Source of the DNA: Mucilaginibacter sp. OK268 | Lineage (GTDB): Bacteria > Bacteroidota > Bacteroidia > Sphingobacteriales > Sphingobacteriaceae | Reading direction: 5' to 3' | Length of the DNA: 64,000 bases | Assembly: GCF_900103125.1 (NCBI RefSeq) | Contig: NZ_FNJV01000002.1 | Coordinates: 930,001 to 994,000, forward strand | Shown here: one piece after another, positions 1-8,873 of the stretch | Layout of the letters: every line of letters begins with the position of its first letter | How positions within the stretch are numbered: the stretch's first letter is position 1 | Program-made: the position numbers and the translations under genes | The notes under the pieces: model-generated | The model's input: the letters and a program-made list of their open reading frames with translations, nothing else | Told to the model about the DNA's origin: nothing | Databases searched by the model: none

Positions 1-144
1 TTCGGATTTATCACGATTGAGGATGCAGCACCCCCTTTTTACATTTACTTAAATCTGAAATCGAACATCCGAAATCCGAAATTCCAAATCCAAAATCCCG
101 TGAAATTTTATGTAAGTTTGCACTTAAAGGATGTTACATCAGCG
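1..144. other. Upstream region of ftsK with short AT-rich repeats
   Basis: No gene is recognisable here. Positions 60-99 hold short near-repeats of the type GAAATCCGAAATTCC / AAATCCAAAATCCC, a low-complexity pattern. The promoter of ftsK should lie here, but I see no clear TAnnTTTG box. Confidence 0.4.
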
Positions 145-2703
145 ATGCCGGTAAAAGGAAATCAGTTTAAATCAAATAGTTTTAAGGACGATAATCAGCC
201 CCGTCAAACGGGAAAAGCTGAAAAAGAACGTGTGGCAAAGCGCAGGCTCCCGAGCATGCCGCGATTCGATATGGAGAATGGCAAGGCAGTCAAGATAGCG
301 GGTTTGCTATCGCTTTTGATGTCTATCTTTTTCCTCATAGCCTTCACTTCCTACCTGTTCACCTGGCAGGAAGACCAGAGTTATATATCAACCACCAACG
401 GCGGCTGGCACAACCTGGCTACCGGCAAAACCGTACAGGAAATTGCCGATACCGGCAACCCGCAGATAGCGCAGAACTGGCTGGGTAAATTTGGCGCGCT
501 GCTTAGCAACCAGTTCATTTACGAATGGTTTGGTGTAGCGTCGTTCCTATTTGTGTTTATATTTTTTGTAGTTGGCTATCGATTGTTGTTTAAGGTAAGG
601 TTGTTCTCCATGATCAAAACATTGGGTTACACCCTGTTTGGTATCGTGTTTATTTCCACTACCATTGCCTATTTCCACGCTTTTATTATTGATTACCCGC
701 ATTACCTGGAAGGTGGCTTTGGCTACTGGACCAACCGCTTGTTGGATGCGCAGATCGGTCCGGCGGGGACGGGTGGTTTCTTGGTATTTGCCGCGCTTAC
801 CGTACTGGTAATTGCCTATAATATTGATTTTAAACTGCCGCAGCGTAAAAACAGACCGGTAGCGCCTATGGCTGTTAATGAAGTATCGCCCGAGCCGGTT
901 GAAATGACGGACGAAGAACCGTCTATCCCACTAGAGTGGCCACGGGGTAATAACCGTATCAAAGAAACGCATGTGAACTCCATTATGCCAGAGCCTATGC
1001 AGCAACACCCGTTAACGCAAACGCCTGTTTATCATGAGCCTGTGGTGCTTACACCTTCTTCCACACATGAACCCGAGGAAGAAACGGAGATACCGCTCAC
1101 TATTGATACCAACCGCCCGATGCCTGAGCTGAATGTGGAAAAGACTGACGATGACAAGGCCAAGGACCTGGTGAGTCAGTTTGGAATTTACGACCATAAA
1201 CTCGACCTGGCATCTTACAAAATGCCGCACCTTGATCTGTTGGAGAACCATGGATCAAACAAGATATCAGTTAACGCCGAAGAACTGGAAGCCAACAAGA
1301 ACAAAATTGTTGAAACACTGAACCATTACAATATCGAGATCGATAAGATCAAGGCTACCATTGGGCCAACGGTTACGTTGTACGAGATCATCCCGGCGCC
1401 GGGTGTACGGATCTCCAAGATCAAGAACCTGGAGGATGATATCGCCCTGAGCTTGGCCGCATTGGGTATCCGTATCATCGCGCCAATGCCTGGCAAGGGA
1501 ACCATCGGTATCGAGGTACCAAACCAAAATCCAGAAATGGTGTCGATGCGCTCTATCTTGTCGACAGAAAAATTCCAGAATACCACCATGGACCTGCCTA
1601 TTGCTTTAGGCAAAACCATATCCAACGAAGTATTCATTGCCGATCTGGCCAAGATGCCGCACTTACTGGTGGCGGGTGCTACCGGTCAGGGTAAATCGGT
1701 TGGTATCAACGCTATATTAGTTTCACTGCTGTACAAAAAGCACCCATCCGAACTGAAGTTTGTACTGGTGGATCCCAAAAAGGTGGAACTCACGCTTTTC
1801 CGTAAAATTGAAAGACACTTTTTGGCTAAACTGCCCGATGAAGGCGATGCCATTATTACCGATACTAAGAAGGTGGTGAACACGCTCAATTCGCTTTGTA
1901 TTGAGATGGATCAGCGTTATGACCTGCTGAAAGATGCCCAGGTACGTAACCTGAAAGAGTACAATGCCAAATTTGTAAACCGTAAGATCAGCGATCCCGA
2001 AAAACACCGCTATCTGCCATTTATCGTACTGGTTATCGACGAGTTTGCCGATTTGATGATGACCGCCGGCAAAGAAGTAGAAATGCCGATTGCCCGTATT
2101 GCCCAGCTGGCCCGTGCCGTAGGTATACACCTGGTTATTGCCACACAACGGCCATCTGTTAATATCATTACGGGTACTATTAAAGCCAACTTCCCTTCGA
2201 GGCTGGCTTTCAGGGTACTGTCAAAGATCGATTCACGTACCATTCTGGATGCCGGCGGTGCCGATCAGCTGATCGGTCGCGGGGATATGCTGTTCAGCAC
2301 TGGTAGCGACCTGATCCGCCTGCAATGCGCCTTTGTAGATACACCGGAGGTAGAAGCCATTTCCGATTTTATCGGCAACCAAAAGGGTTATCCAACTGCC
2401 ATGTTCCTGCCCGAATATGTGGGCGAAGGCGAAACCAGCAGCGCTAAAGAATATGATCCGGATGATCGCGACCCGATGTTTGAAGAGGCAGCCCGCCTTA
2501 TCGTGATGCACCAACAGGGATCAACCTCACTCATCCAGCGTAAAATGAAACTGGGTTATAACCGTGCCGGTCGTATCATTGACCAACTGGAAGCCGCAGG
2601 CATTGTAGGCGCCTTTGAAGGCAGTAAAGCCCGCGATGTTTTATACCCTGATGAATACAGCCTGGAACGCTATCTGGAAACCCTTCAAAAACCAAAAGAT
2701 TAA
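145..2703 (+). CDS. ftsK: DNA translocase FtsK/SpoIIIE
   Basis: Membrane-anchored ATP-driven DNA pump that clears and resolves chromosome termini at the division septum. The N-terminal part has about four hydrophobic segments (roughly residues 50-240), followed by a charged, proline-rich linker. The motor domain follows, with Walker A GATGQGKSVGIN, the FtsK signature DPKKVELT and Walker B-like LVIDEFADLM. The last 65 residues are a winged-helix gamma domain (GSTSLIQRKMKLGYNRAGRI), which reads KOPS orientation sequences in known FtsK. A GTG at 100 would add 15 residues, but I chose the ATG at 145 because the extension (from KFYVSLHLKDV) runs through low-complexity DNA and is unlike FtsK. The length, about 852 residues, is normal for Bacteroidota. 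lolA follows in the same direction. Confidence 0.95.
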   Translation: MPVKGNQFKSNSFKDDNQPRQTGKAEKERVAKRRLPSMPRFDMENGKAVKIAGLLSLLMSIFFLIAFTSYLFTWQEDQSYISTTNGGWHNLATGKTVQEIADTGNPQIAQNWLGKFGALLSNQFIYEWFGVASFLFVFIFFVVGYRLLFKVRLFSMIKTLGYTLFGIVFISTTIAYFHAFIIDYPHYLEGGFGYWTNRLLDAQIGPAGTGGFLVFAALTVLVIAYNIDFKLPQRKNRPVAPMAVNEVSPEPVEMTDEEPSIPLEWPRGNNRIKETHVNSIMPEPMQQHPLTQTPVYHEPVVLTPSSTHEPEEETEIPLTIDTNRPMPELNVEKTDDDKAKDLVSQFGIYDHKLDLASYKMPHLDLLENHGSNKISVNAEELEANKNKIVETLNHYNIEIDKIKATIGPTVTLYEIIPAPGVRISKIKNLEDDIALSLAALGIRIIAPMPGKGTIGIEVPNQNPEMVSMRSILSTEKFQNTTMDLPIALGKTISNEVFIADLAKMPHLLVAGATGQGKSVGINAILVSLLYKKHPSELKFVLVDPKKVELTLFRKIERHFLAKLPDEGDAIITDTKKVVNTLNSLCIEMDQRYDLLKDAQVRNLKEYNAKFVNRKISDPEKHRYLPFIVLVIDEFADLMMTAGKEVEMPIARIAQLARAVGIHLVIATQRPSVNIITGTIKANFPSRLAFRVLSKIDSRTILDAGGADQLIGRGDMLFSTGSDLIRLQCAFVDTPEVEAISDFIGNQKGYPTAMFLPEYVGEGETSSAKEYDPDDRDPMFEEAARLIVMHQQGSTSLIQRKMKLGYNRAGRIIDQLEAAGIVGAFEGSKARDVLYPDEYSLERYLETLQKPKD

Positions 2704-2772
2704 ACCTATTCAAATTTATTTGCTCTAAACCAGTAACTATTAACCGTAATAGTTGTTGATGTAAAAAACACA

Positions 2773-3450
2773 ATGAAGAAATTATTTTTATATTCCATTT
2801 TAGCTATAAGCACCTGCAGCACCGCTTTTGCGCAAAAAGATACGCAAGCCAAAGCCATATTGAACCAGGTAAGTCAGAAATATAAATCTTACGACGCTAT
2901 AAAAACCGATTTTAGTTTTACATTGGATAACCCGCAAGCCGGCGTTAAAGAAACCCAGAGCGGTACTTTAATTTCAAGGGCCAAATCGGGCAAATACAGG
3001 GTAACACTTTATGCTTCGGCTGGAGCAAAAGATGTAGACAAAGAGATCATTAACGATGGCAAAACTCAGTGGACCTATCTCAAAAAAGATAAAGAAGTAC
3101 AGGTAGGCGACGCGCCTAAAGGCGCAGATGGTATTAACAACCCTTCTCAGATTTTCACCATTTATGAACATGGTTATAAATACCTGTATACCGGCGAGCA
3201 AAAAATTGCCGGCAAAGTATACCAGGCCATTGACCTGACCCCCGAAAATGAAAAACAAAATATTTTCAAGGTTCGCCTGCTGATAGACAAGGTAAAAAAA
3301 CAGATCTACAGCGCGCAACTGTTCGACAAAAACGGCAATAGATACAACTACACCGTACGCAGCTTTACTCCTAATGCCCAAGTTGCCGATGCCACATTTG
3401 CCTGGGATGCCAAAGGTCATCCGGGTGTGGAACTGGTTGACCTACGATAA
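2773..3450 (+). CDS. lolA: LolA-like outer-membrane lipoprotein carrier protein
   Basis: Periplasmic chaperone that carries lipoproteins from the LolCDE complex to the outer membrane. Residues 1-20 form a signal peptide ending at an AFAQ site. The remaining 200 residues match the half-barrel LolA family in length and pattern: an early KYKSYDAIKTDFSFTL segment, then SGTLISRAKSGKYRV and a C-terminal VADATFAWDAK. The gene starts 69 bp after ftsK and ends at a strong terminator, so ftsK-lolA may be cotranscribed, a common arrangement in Bacteroidota. A LolC/E-type permease lies far away at 59353-60573. Confidence 0.9.
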   Translation: MKKLFLYSILAISTCSTAFAQKDTQAKAILNQVSQKYKSYDAIKTDFSFTLDNPQAGVKETQSGTLISRAKSGKYRVTLYASAGAKDVDKEIINDGKTQWTYLKKDKEVQVGDAPKGADGINNPSQIFTIYEHGYKYLYTGEQKIAGKVYQAIDLTPENEKQNIFKVRLLIDKVKKQIYSAQLFDKNGNRYNYTVRSFTPNAQVADATFAWDAKGHPGVELVDLR

Positions 3451-3496
3451 GATTAGGTTTTACGTGTGACGTGATACGTTTACGTTTTGACATTAA

Positions 3497-3535
3497 CAAG
3501 AAGAGCGATGGTTTCACCATCGCTCTTCTTGTTTT
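3497..3535 (+). terminator. Rho-independent terminator after lolA
   Basis: A perfect 16-bp inverted repeat (CAAGAAGAGCGATGGT and its complement) surrounds a 3-nt loop and is followed by TTTT. It lies 46 bp after the lolA stop. Confidence 0.85.
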
Positions 3536-3544
3536 CCCCTATTT

Positions 3545-3637
3545 GTCATGCTGAACTTGTTTCAGCATCCCACAGGACTGGTAACCATTGTGCTGAAAAC
3601 CTTGCATATGGGATGCCGAAATAAATTCGGCATGACT
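3545..3637. repeat. Palindromic intergenic repeat (GTCATGCTGAA type)
   Basis: Two small palindromes, TGCTGAACTTGTTTCAGCA and ATGCCGAAATAAATTCGGCAT, are nested between outer GTCATG and CATGAC ends. Related palindromes built on CTGAG/CTCAG or GCCGAA occur at 5278-5438. They resemble REP-like elements scattered between genes. Confidence 0.6.
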
Positions 3638-3650
3638 TCTTTTTATTATC

Positions 3651-3902
3651 CTATTTCCCATCTACCTTCGGCGCCCTTTTATCAGGCATAGGGCCACGTT
3701 GATGAATGATCAAGCCGTTCAGGAAATTGCGCAGGATCTGATCGCCGCAGGGTTTAAAATTGGGATGATCATCGGCGCGAAAAATGGCGCCCAGTTCCGT
3801 TTTGGTAATACGGAAGTTAACCAGTTCCAAAACTTTTATAATATCATCGTCGGTAAATTTCATCGCTACACGTAGCTTTTTCATGATATCATTATTACTC
3901 AT
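3651..3902 (-). CDS. DUF1456 (YehS-like) protein
   Basis: Small 83-residue protein of the DUF1456 family, whose function is not established. It shows the family repeat: an N-terminal MSNNDIMKKLRVAMKFTDDD helix pair, then VLELVNFRITKTELGAIFR and a conserved segment FKPCGDQILRNFLNGLI. Many relatives carry two such repeats over about 150 residues; this one carries what looks like a single complete unit. It lies 16 bp downstream of the helicase gene on the same strand and is probably its operon partner. Confidence 0.8.
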   Translation of the reverse strand: MSNNDIMKKLRVAMKFTDDDIIKVLELVNFRITKTELGAIFRADDHPNFKPCGDQILRNFLNGLIIHQRGPMPDKRAPKVDGK

Positions 3903-3918
3903 GCTCTTCTCAGTTTTA

Positions 3919-5220
3919 TTATCTTGAAATATCTATTTTAACTTTTTTGTTTTTGATCTTTTCGCCTTTCACAGCTTGCACCGCTCGCTCAATACGATTG
4001 CGTTTTACTGCGGCGTATGACGCGTAATCATGTACTTCTATCAGGCCTACATCTTCCTTATCCAGTCCGCCTTTTTTGAGTAGCAGGCCCACAATATCAA
4101 TCTTGTTCACCTTATCTTTTTTACCCGCGGCTATGTACAAGGTAGCCCATGGCGATAATGGCGGAATAACCGGATTCTCAGGTAATTCCTCTATCTCGGG
4201 CATTTCCTTTAAGTAAGATGGTCTTTCATCGGGCGCCAGGATCAGGTACGACGTGCCTTTGGCATGCATACGTGCCGTACGGCCGTTACGATGGGTATAA
4301 GCCTCCTCGTTATGGGGCAACTGATAATGTACCACATGATCAATCTCGGGGATATCCAGCCCACGTGAGGCCAAATCGGTAGTGATCAATAAGCGGTGAC
4401 TGCCATTCCTGAATTTTAACAGCGCCCGTTCACGGTCTTCCTGTTCCATACCACCATGAAATATATCATGCGGCAGACCACGATCAAACAACAGATCGCT
4501 GATGCGTTCCACAGCGTCGCGATGATTACAGAAAACCAGTGTCGCATTGTCCCCTATTTTACAAATAAGCGCAAACAGAGCATCCAGCTTATCCGCAGCT
4601 TCGGCTATCACAGCTTTTTGCTTGATATCCGGCGCAGAAGCAGCATTGGTGAGGTAATCCAGCGTCGTTGGCCTTATCATGCCTGTAAAAGCGGGGATTT
4701 CGTCCATTTTGGTAGCCGATGTCAGGATACGCTTTTTAATGGCCGGCATCTGTTTAATGATATAGGTCATATCCTCCTGGAAACCAAATTCCAGGGCTTT
4801 ATCAAACTCATCCAGTATCAGTGTGTGGATGGTATCAGTACTAAAGCTTTCCCGGCGCAGGTGATGCGCGATACGGCCCGGCGTACCGATCAATACCGCA
4901 GGCGGCTGCGAGAGGTTATTACGCTCAATTTTTACCGCGTGACCACCATAGCAACAATTCACTTTAAAACCGCTGCCTATGGCCTTAAAAACCTGCTCTA
5001 TCTGCAAAGCCAACTCGCGCGATGGCACCATGATGAGCGCCTGTACTGTAGGTATCTTAGCATCCAGCAAACTCAACAATGGCAATAAAAAGCCCAGCGT
5101 TTTGCCCGAACCAGTAGGCGATAGCAGTATTACATCGCTTTTTTTGGCGGCGCTGATAGCGGCCTCCTGCATAGGGTTAAGAGCATTTATTTTAAGGTTC
5201 AGAAGAGCTTGCTTGATCAT
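3919..5220 (-). CDS. DEAD-box RNA helicase with DbpA-type RNA-binding tail
   Basis: ATP-dependent RNA helicase, probably acting in ribosome assembly or RNA remodelling. Visible motifs are the Q-motif region (LNPMQEAAI), motif I SPTGSGKT, Ia PSRELALQ, GTPGR, motif II DEFD (in place of DEAD), motif III TSAT and motif VI HRNGRTAR. The C-terminal 75 residues (KKDKVNKIDIVGLLLKKGG onward) match the DbpA RNA-binding domain, which in E. coli binds 23S rRNA hairpin 92. The DEFD variant is, as far as I recall, usual for this Bacteroidota subgroup. A TTG at 5244 would give a longer frame, but a TATCTTTG promoter box covers that codon, so I chose the ATG at 5220. Confidence 0.88.
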   Translation of the reverse strand: MIKQALLNLKINALNPMQEAAISAAKKSDVILLSPTGSGKTLGFLLPLLSLLDAKIPTVQALIMVPSRELALQIEQVFKAIGSGFKVNCCYGGHAVKIERNNLSQPPAVLIGTPGRIAHHLRRESFSTDTIHTLILDEFDKALEFGFQEDMTYIIKQMPAIKKRILTSATKMDEIPAFTGMIRPTTLDYLTNAASAPDIKQKAVIAEAADKLDALFALICKIGDNATLVFCNHRDAVERISDLLFDRGLPHDIFHGGMEQEDRERALLKFRNGSHRLLITTDLASRGLDIPEIDHVVHYQLPHNEEAYTHRNGRTARMHAKGTSYLILAPDERPSYLKEMPEIEELPENPVIPPLSPWATLYIAAGKKDKVNKIDIVGLLLKKGGLDKEDVGLIEVHDYASYAAVKRNRIERAVQAVKGEKIKNKKVKIDISR

Positions 5221-5241
5221 TATTTGTGCTGGAGTATGCGG

Positions 5242-5249
5242 CAAAGATA
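5242..5249 (-). promoter_or_regulatory. Promoter -7 box of the helicase gene
   Basis: TATCTTTG on the minus strand fits the Bacteroidota TAnnTTTG box. It lies 21 bp before the ATG at 5220 and rules out the upstream TTG as a start. No clear -33 element is visible. Confidence 0.6.
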
Positions 5250-5277
5250 AGCTAAATAAGCGGGCCTTTAAATTTTG

Positions 5278-5438
5278 TCATGCCGAACGGAGCTAAGCAT
5301 CTATTGAGCGACATGCCTATTGAAGAAGATCCTTCGCTATGCTCAGGATAACAAGAAAAGAAGTAGCGGGTCACGCTGAGCCCGTCGAAGCATAGTGAGA
5401 GGGTCTCTGCGCTCGCCCTTCGACAAGCTCAGGGTGAC
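5278..5438. repeat. Palindromic intergenic repeats (CTGAGC / GCTCAG type)
   Basis: From 5370 to 5438 outer arms GTCACGCTGAGCCCGTCGAAG and their imperfect complement (CTTCGACAAGCTCAGGGTGAC) form a large hairpin. The preceding stretch, starting GTCATGCCGAACGG, is a more degenerate relative of the repeat at 3545. I see no gene here. Confidence 0.6.
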
Positions 5439-5450
5439 AGGCCCCTTTAC

Positions 5451-5732
5451 TTAATCCATCTTCTCGTCTGTCAGTTCCTGATTGGTTTTATCTTGAATGT
5501 ATTTGGCTATTTCTGCCGCTTGTTCATGGGTCAGGTCGCCAAAGCCGGTGTATTCCCATTCGCGCAGATCGTCGTCGAAAACAATATCGCCCAACCCTAC
5601 TTCTCCCTCACTCAGTTTAAATACACCGGTTACGTATAAAGTTCCACCCGATATGGTTTGATTTACAGGCTTTATAGTGATATCGCGTTCGCCATCTGCA
5701 GTGTATAACTTATATTCTGCTGGTTTGATCAT
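5451..5732 (-). CDS. Hypothetical small acidic protein
   Basis: A 93-residue protein I do not recognise. It has no signal peptide or membrane segment. The N-terminal half looks beta-rich (YKLYTADGERDITIKPVNQ, then GGTLYVTGVFKL). The C-terminal half is a probable helix with a conserved-looking LTHEQAAEIAKYIQDKTN. Normal codon use, no overlap with neighbours and a repeat directly downstream of its stop support a real gene. It stands alone between the helicase and truC. Confidence 0.6.
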   Translation of the reverse strand: MIKPAEYKLYTADGERDITIKPVNQTISGGTLYVTGVFKLSEGEVGLGDIVFDDDLREWEYTGFGDLTHEQAAEIAKYIQDKTNQELTDEKMD

Positions 5733-5804
5733 CTCTTTATGTATTTACGTACAAGACAATCACCAAACGATTTTGTTTATTTTATCAACCTAAAAATGAA
5801 GCTT

Positions 5805-6482
5805 TTACCAGCCCATAATTTGCATTACCCGGTTAAATTCGGGCTGCAAGGCGGCATCAATCTGTATGGTTTCGCCGGTAACCGGATGGGTAAACTCCAG
5901 GTGTGAGGCATGCAGTAACATGGTTTCCATATCCCAGGTTTCTTTAAACAGTTTGTTCTGCTTGTTGCAGCCATGGGTACGGTCGCCTATAATGGGATGA
6001 AAAATATGACTAAAGTGCTTGCGTAACTGATGCATGCGCCCGGTAGCCGGCACGGCCTCCACCAGCGAATAACGTGATGTGGGATGCTTGCCCAGGGGCA
6101 CATCTAGCTCGGCGCGTTTTAAGGTGGTATATTGGGTAAAAGCATCTTGCAGGGTGCCATTCTCTTTACGCAGGGGGTAATCAATATCCTCCTGATCGGG
6201 TGTATGGCCGCGCACTATGGCCAGGTATTTTTTATGCACCTGATTTTCCATAAATTGCTGCTGCATGGCAATCTCGGCCGGTTTGTTTAGCGCAAACAGC
6301 AGTATCCCTCCAGTTTTACGGTCGATGCGATGAGCCGGGTTTACCTTCTGGCCTATTTGATCGCGCAGTAATTGCAGGGCAAATTCCGATGCGTCGGCAG
6401 CTATGGGCGACCGGTGTACCAGCAGTCCGTGTGGTTTATTAATGGCGATAAGATGCTCATCGCGGTATATGATCTCTAACAT
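5805..6482 (-). CDS. truC: tRNA pseudouridine(65) synthase TruC-like (RluA family)
   Basis: Converts a uridine in RNA to pseudouridine; the TruC subgroup acts on U65 of tRNA. The catalytic loop is HRIDRKTGGILLFA, with the family's essential Asp in HRIDR. The N-terminal segment MLEIIYRDEHLIAINKPHGLLVHRS and the later GRMHQLRKHFSHIFHPIIGD are typical of TruC, as are the 225-residue length and the absence of an S4 domain. RluA paralogues for rRNA cannot be fully excluded. It is transcribed from its own TACCTTCG promoter box 20 bp upstream. Confidence 0.85.
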   Translation of the reverse strand: MLEIIYRDEHLIAINKPHGLLVHRSPIAADASEFALQLLRDQIGQKVNPAHRIDRKTGGILLFALNKPAEIAMQQQFMENQVHKKYLAIVRGHTPDQEDIDYPLRKENGTLQDAFTQYTTLKRAELDVPLGKHPTSRYSLVEAVPATGRMHQLRKHFSHIFHPIIGDRTHGCNKQNKLFKETWDMETMLLHASHLEFTHPVTGETIQIDAALQPEFNRVMQIMGW

Positions 6483-6501
6483 GCAGCACTATTTCAAATC
6501 G

Positions 6502-6509
6502 CGAAGGTA
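6502..6509 (-). promoter_or_regulatory. Promoter -7 box of truC
   Basis: TACCTTCG on the minus strand, a common variant of the Bacteroidota TAnnTTTG box, lies 19 bp before the truC ATG. Confidence 0.5.
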
Positions 6510-6614
6510 CAACGCTATGTAACAATTTCATTTTATAAAGTATGGCTAACTAAAAAAAATATTTTAAATAGTTTGCTTTTTATATCTTTAGTACCAACTA
6601 AAATCTTTTTGCAA

Positions 6615-7766
6615 ATGGCCAATACTGCAACCGCATCAACAGGCAGTGCCCCTGCTGATGATATCAACAAAGCATCAACCCGCTTATTTTCATTAGATGC
6701 CCTGCGCGGGTTTGATATGTTTTGGATAATGGGTGGCGAAGAGATTTTTCATACCCTGGCTAAAAGCACCAAATCGCCATTTTGGGAAACTATAGCCTTG
6801 CAATTTACCCATCCCGACTGGAACGGCTTTCACCTGTACGACCTGATATTCCCCCTGTTTTTGTTCATGGCCGGTGTATCCACCCCATTTTCAGTGGGCC
6901 GCGAACTGGAAAAAGGAAAAAGCCGTGGCCAGTTAACCTTACGTGTTATCAAAAGAGCGGCTATATTGGTATTGCTGGGCCTGGTAGTCAACAACGGACT
7001 GAACATTATGCCCATATCGCAAATTCGCTTTGCCAGTGTGCTTGGCCGTATTGGCATCGCTTATATGTTTGCCAACATCATTTACCTGTACAGCAGGGAG
7101 CGCATGCAAATGGTATGGTTTTGGGTGTTCATCATTGGCTATTGGCTGCTGCTTAAATTTACCTCGGCACCGGGTTTTCCGCATGGCGATTTGACCATGC
7201 AGGGTAATTTTGCCTCCTATATGGACCGTTTGATATTACCAGGCAGGTTGTATTTAGGCATCCATGACCCTGAAGGTTTATTCTCCACTATACCGGCCAT
7301 CAGCACCGGCTTGTTGGGCATATTAACCGGTCAGCTTCTGAAAAAAACAGGCCTGGCTCAAACCCGTAAAGTAGCCATCATGGCGGTTACCGGTGTCATA
7401 TTCCTGATCATAGCCCAGATCTGGAACCTCGATTTTCCTATCAATAAAAATCTGTGGACAAGCTCATTCGTGATGCATGTAGGCGGCATCAGCTTGTTAC
7501 TGATGGCTTTGTTTTATTATATTATTGATGTGCTGGGTTATAAAAAATGGGCCTTCTTTTTTAAGGTCATCGGCATGAACTCCATCCTGATCTATATCTC
7601 CGGAAAATTCATCAAATGGCAATACACTACCAATGGCCTTTTCGGATGGATAGGTCAGCTGGTTGGCGATCCATATAATATTGTGGTGATGGCCGTTTGC
7701 TTTGTTCTGGTGAAATGGATTTTTCTTTATTATCTGTACCAGAAGAAAACGTTTTTGCGGGTTTAG
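6615..7766 (+). CDS. DUF5009 / heparan-alpha-glucosaminide acetyltransferase-like membrane protein
   Basis: Polytopic inner-membrane protein with about ten hydrophobic segments. Early in the protein is SLDALRGFDMFWIMGGEE, the hallmark of the acyltransferase group related to lysosomal HGSNAT and bacterial NagX; in that group LRGFD.. is followed by a His-bearing loop (here FTHPDWNGFHLYDLIFPLF). HGSNAT moves an acetyl group from cytosolic acetyl-CoA to a terminal glucosamine across the membrane; bacterial members often sit with amino-sugar genes. The ORF can be opened at 6573, but the extra residues overlap promoter-like DNA, so I chose the ATG at 6615 (MANTATASTG). A second family member lies at 10457. 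The substrate is not proved. Confidence 0.8.
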   Translation: MANTATASTGSAPADDINKASTRLFSLDALRGFDMFWIMGGEEIFHTLAKSTKSPFWETIALQFTHPDWNGFHLYDLIFPLFLFMAGVSTPFSVGRELEKGKSRGQLTLRVIKRAAILVLLGLVVNNGLNIMPISQIRFASVLGRIGIAYMFANIIYLYSRERMQMVWFWVFIIGYWLLLKFTSAPGFPHGDLTMQGNFASYMDRLILPGRLYLGIHDPEGLFSTIPAISTGLLGILTGQLLKKTGLAQTRKVAIMAVTGVIFLIIAQIWNLDFPINKNLWTSSFVMHVGGISLLLMALFYYIIDVLGYKKWAFFFKVIGMNSILIYISGKFIKWQYTTNGLFGWIGQLVGDPYNIVVMAVCFVLVKWIFLYYLYQKKTFLRV

Positions 7767-7776
7767 TAATAAAAAC

Positions 7777-7877
7777 GCGTCATTGCGAGGTACGAAGCAA
7801 TCTCTACGTAGGTAGGGTTCAACCATAAAGGTTCGCTCTGTACAGTATAGAGATTGCTTCGTACCTCGCAATGACGC
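7777..7877. repeat. REP-like palindromic element, copy 1 (GTCATTGCGAGG family)
   Basis: About 26 bp starting GCGTCATTGCGAGGTACGAA is repeated in inverted form at the other end, with a 50-bp centre between. The same arms occur at 12851-12933, 51222-51304 and 63370-63460. It lies between two convergent genes and could also act as a bidirectional terminator. Confidence 0.85.
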
Positions 7878-7879
7878 AC

Positions 7880-8851
7880 TTATGAGTCTTTCTTAAGCCA
7901 CTCCCGCTGCTCTTCGGGCGTAAAGAATGTCCAGGCCATGATACGGCTAACTTTTTGTCCCTGCGACATATTGATAGTTTGCACTTCCTTAGCGCCGGCC
8001 TTTTGCAAGGCATTGTACAAAACACGCAAATTTTCTTTTTTGGATACCAGCGAGGTGAACCACAAACATTGTTTGGCAAAACGGGTGCTTTGCGTAGCCA
8101 TCACTTTTAAAAACGCGGCTTCACCACCAGGATACCATAGTTCGGTATTCTGGCCGCCAAAGTTTAGTAATGGCTCCTCTTTACCTTTGGCCGTATGCAA
8201 GCCCAAATTATTCCATTTACGGCGCGATCCTTCGGCAGCTTCCCTGATAGAAGCATGAAATGGCGGATTGCAAATGGTCAAGTCAAAAACCTCACCTGGT
8301 TTTATGGCAAATACAAAAATATCCGCACGGTGCTTTTGCAGTCGCAATTCAACAGCATTCTTTAGTTGATCGTTACTATTAATTATCTTTTGTGCCGATT
8401 CAATGGCCGCTTCGTCAATATCTACCCCAACAAAACTCCAACCATACTCCTGCACACCGATAATGGGATAAACACAATTGGCGCCTACACCAACATCCAG
8501 CACCCGTACCTTTTTACCCTTCCGAACAACACCTCCGTTTGATGTAGCCAGCAGATCGGCCACGTAATGGATATAATCTGCACGGCCAGGTATAGGCGGG
8601 CACAAATAACCCTCAGGGATATCCCAGCTGGCAATTTGATAATGATGCTTTAACAAGGCTTTGTTCAGCATTTTTACCGCGTCAGGGTTGGCAAAATTGA
8701 TAGTTTGGTTATCGTATTTGTTTACCGTAACAAAAGGCCGTAAAGCTGGCGTAACCCTCATCAGCGCTTTAAAATCGTATCCCAGGCGGTGCTGGTTACG
8801 TGGGTGCATGGTTTCTTTTGCTTCGGGTTGGTTTGGGGCTGATTCTGGCAA
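7880..8851 (-). CDS. rlmF: 23S rRNA (adenine(1618)-N(6))-methyltransferase RlmF
   Basis: SAM-dependent methyltransferase that makes m6A1618 in 23S rRNA. The start HPRNQHRLGYDFKALMRVTP, the ADYIHYVADLL segment, the SAM loop VRVLDVGVGANCVYPIIG and the amino-methylase motif NPPFHAS are all RlmF signatures. Its 323 residues match the family. A second Met (MHPRNQ) 14 residues in is an alternative start. MazG-like 8874-9344 lies 22 bp upstream on the same strand, so the two may be cotranscribed. Confidence 0.93.
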   Translation of the reverse strand: MPESAPNQPEAKETMHPRNQHRLGYDFKALMRVTPALRPFVTVNKYDNQTINFANPDAVKMLNKALLKHHYQIASWDIPEGYLCPPIPGRADYIHYVADLLATSNGGVVRKGKKVRVLDVGVGANCVYPIIGVQEYGWSFVGVDIDEAAIESAQKIINSNDQLKNAVELRLQKHRADIFVFAIKPGEVFDLTICNPPFHASIREAAEGSRRKWNNLGLHTAKGKEEPLLNFGGQNTELWYPGGEAAFLKVMATQSTRFAKQCLWFTSLVSKKENLRVLYNALQKAGAKEVQTINMSQGQKVSRIMAWTFFTPEEQREWLKKDS

Positions 8852-8873
8852 GTTCTTGATTTTAAATAATAGG

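Noticed and set aside
1012..2514. Several antisense frames of 67-141 codons within ftsK
   Set aside because: They are shadows of a strongly conserved gene on the other strand and show no family motifs.
4456..5296. Rightward frames opposite the helicase gene
   Set aside because: The leftward frame has all DEAD-box motifs; the opposite frames have none.
6541..6600. Promoter box TATCTTTA before the first DUF5009 gene
   Set aside because: It fits the -7 pattern loosely, but no -33 element is seen and it was not strong enough to list as a feature.
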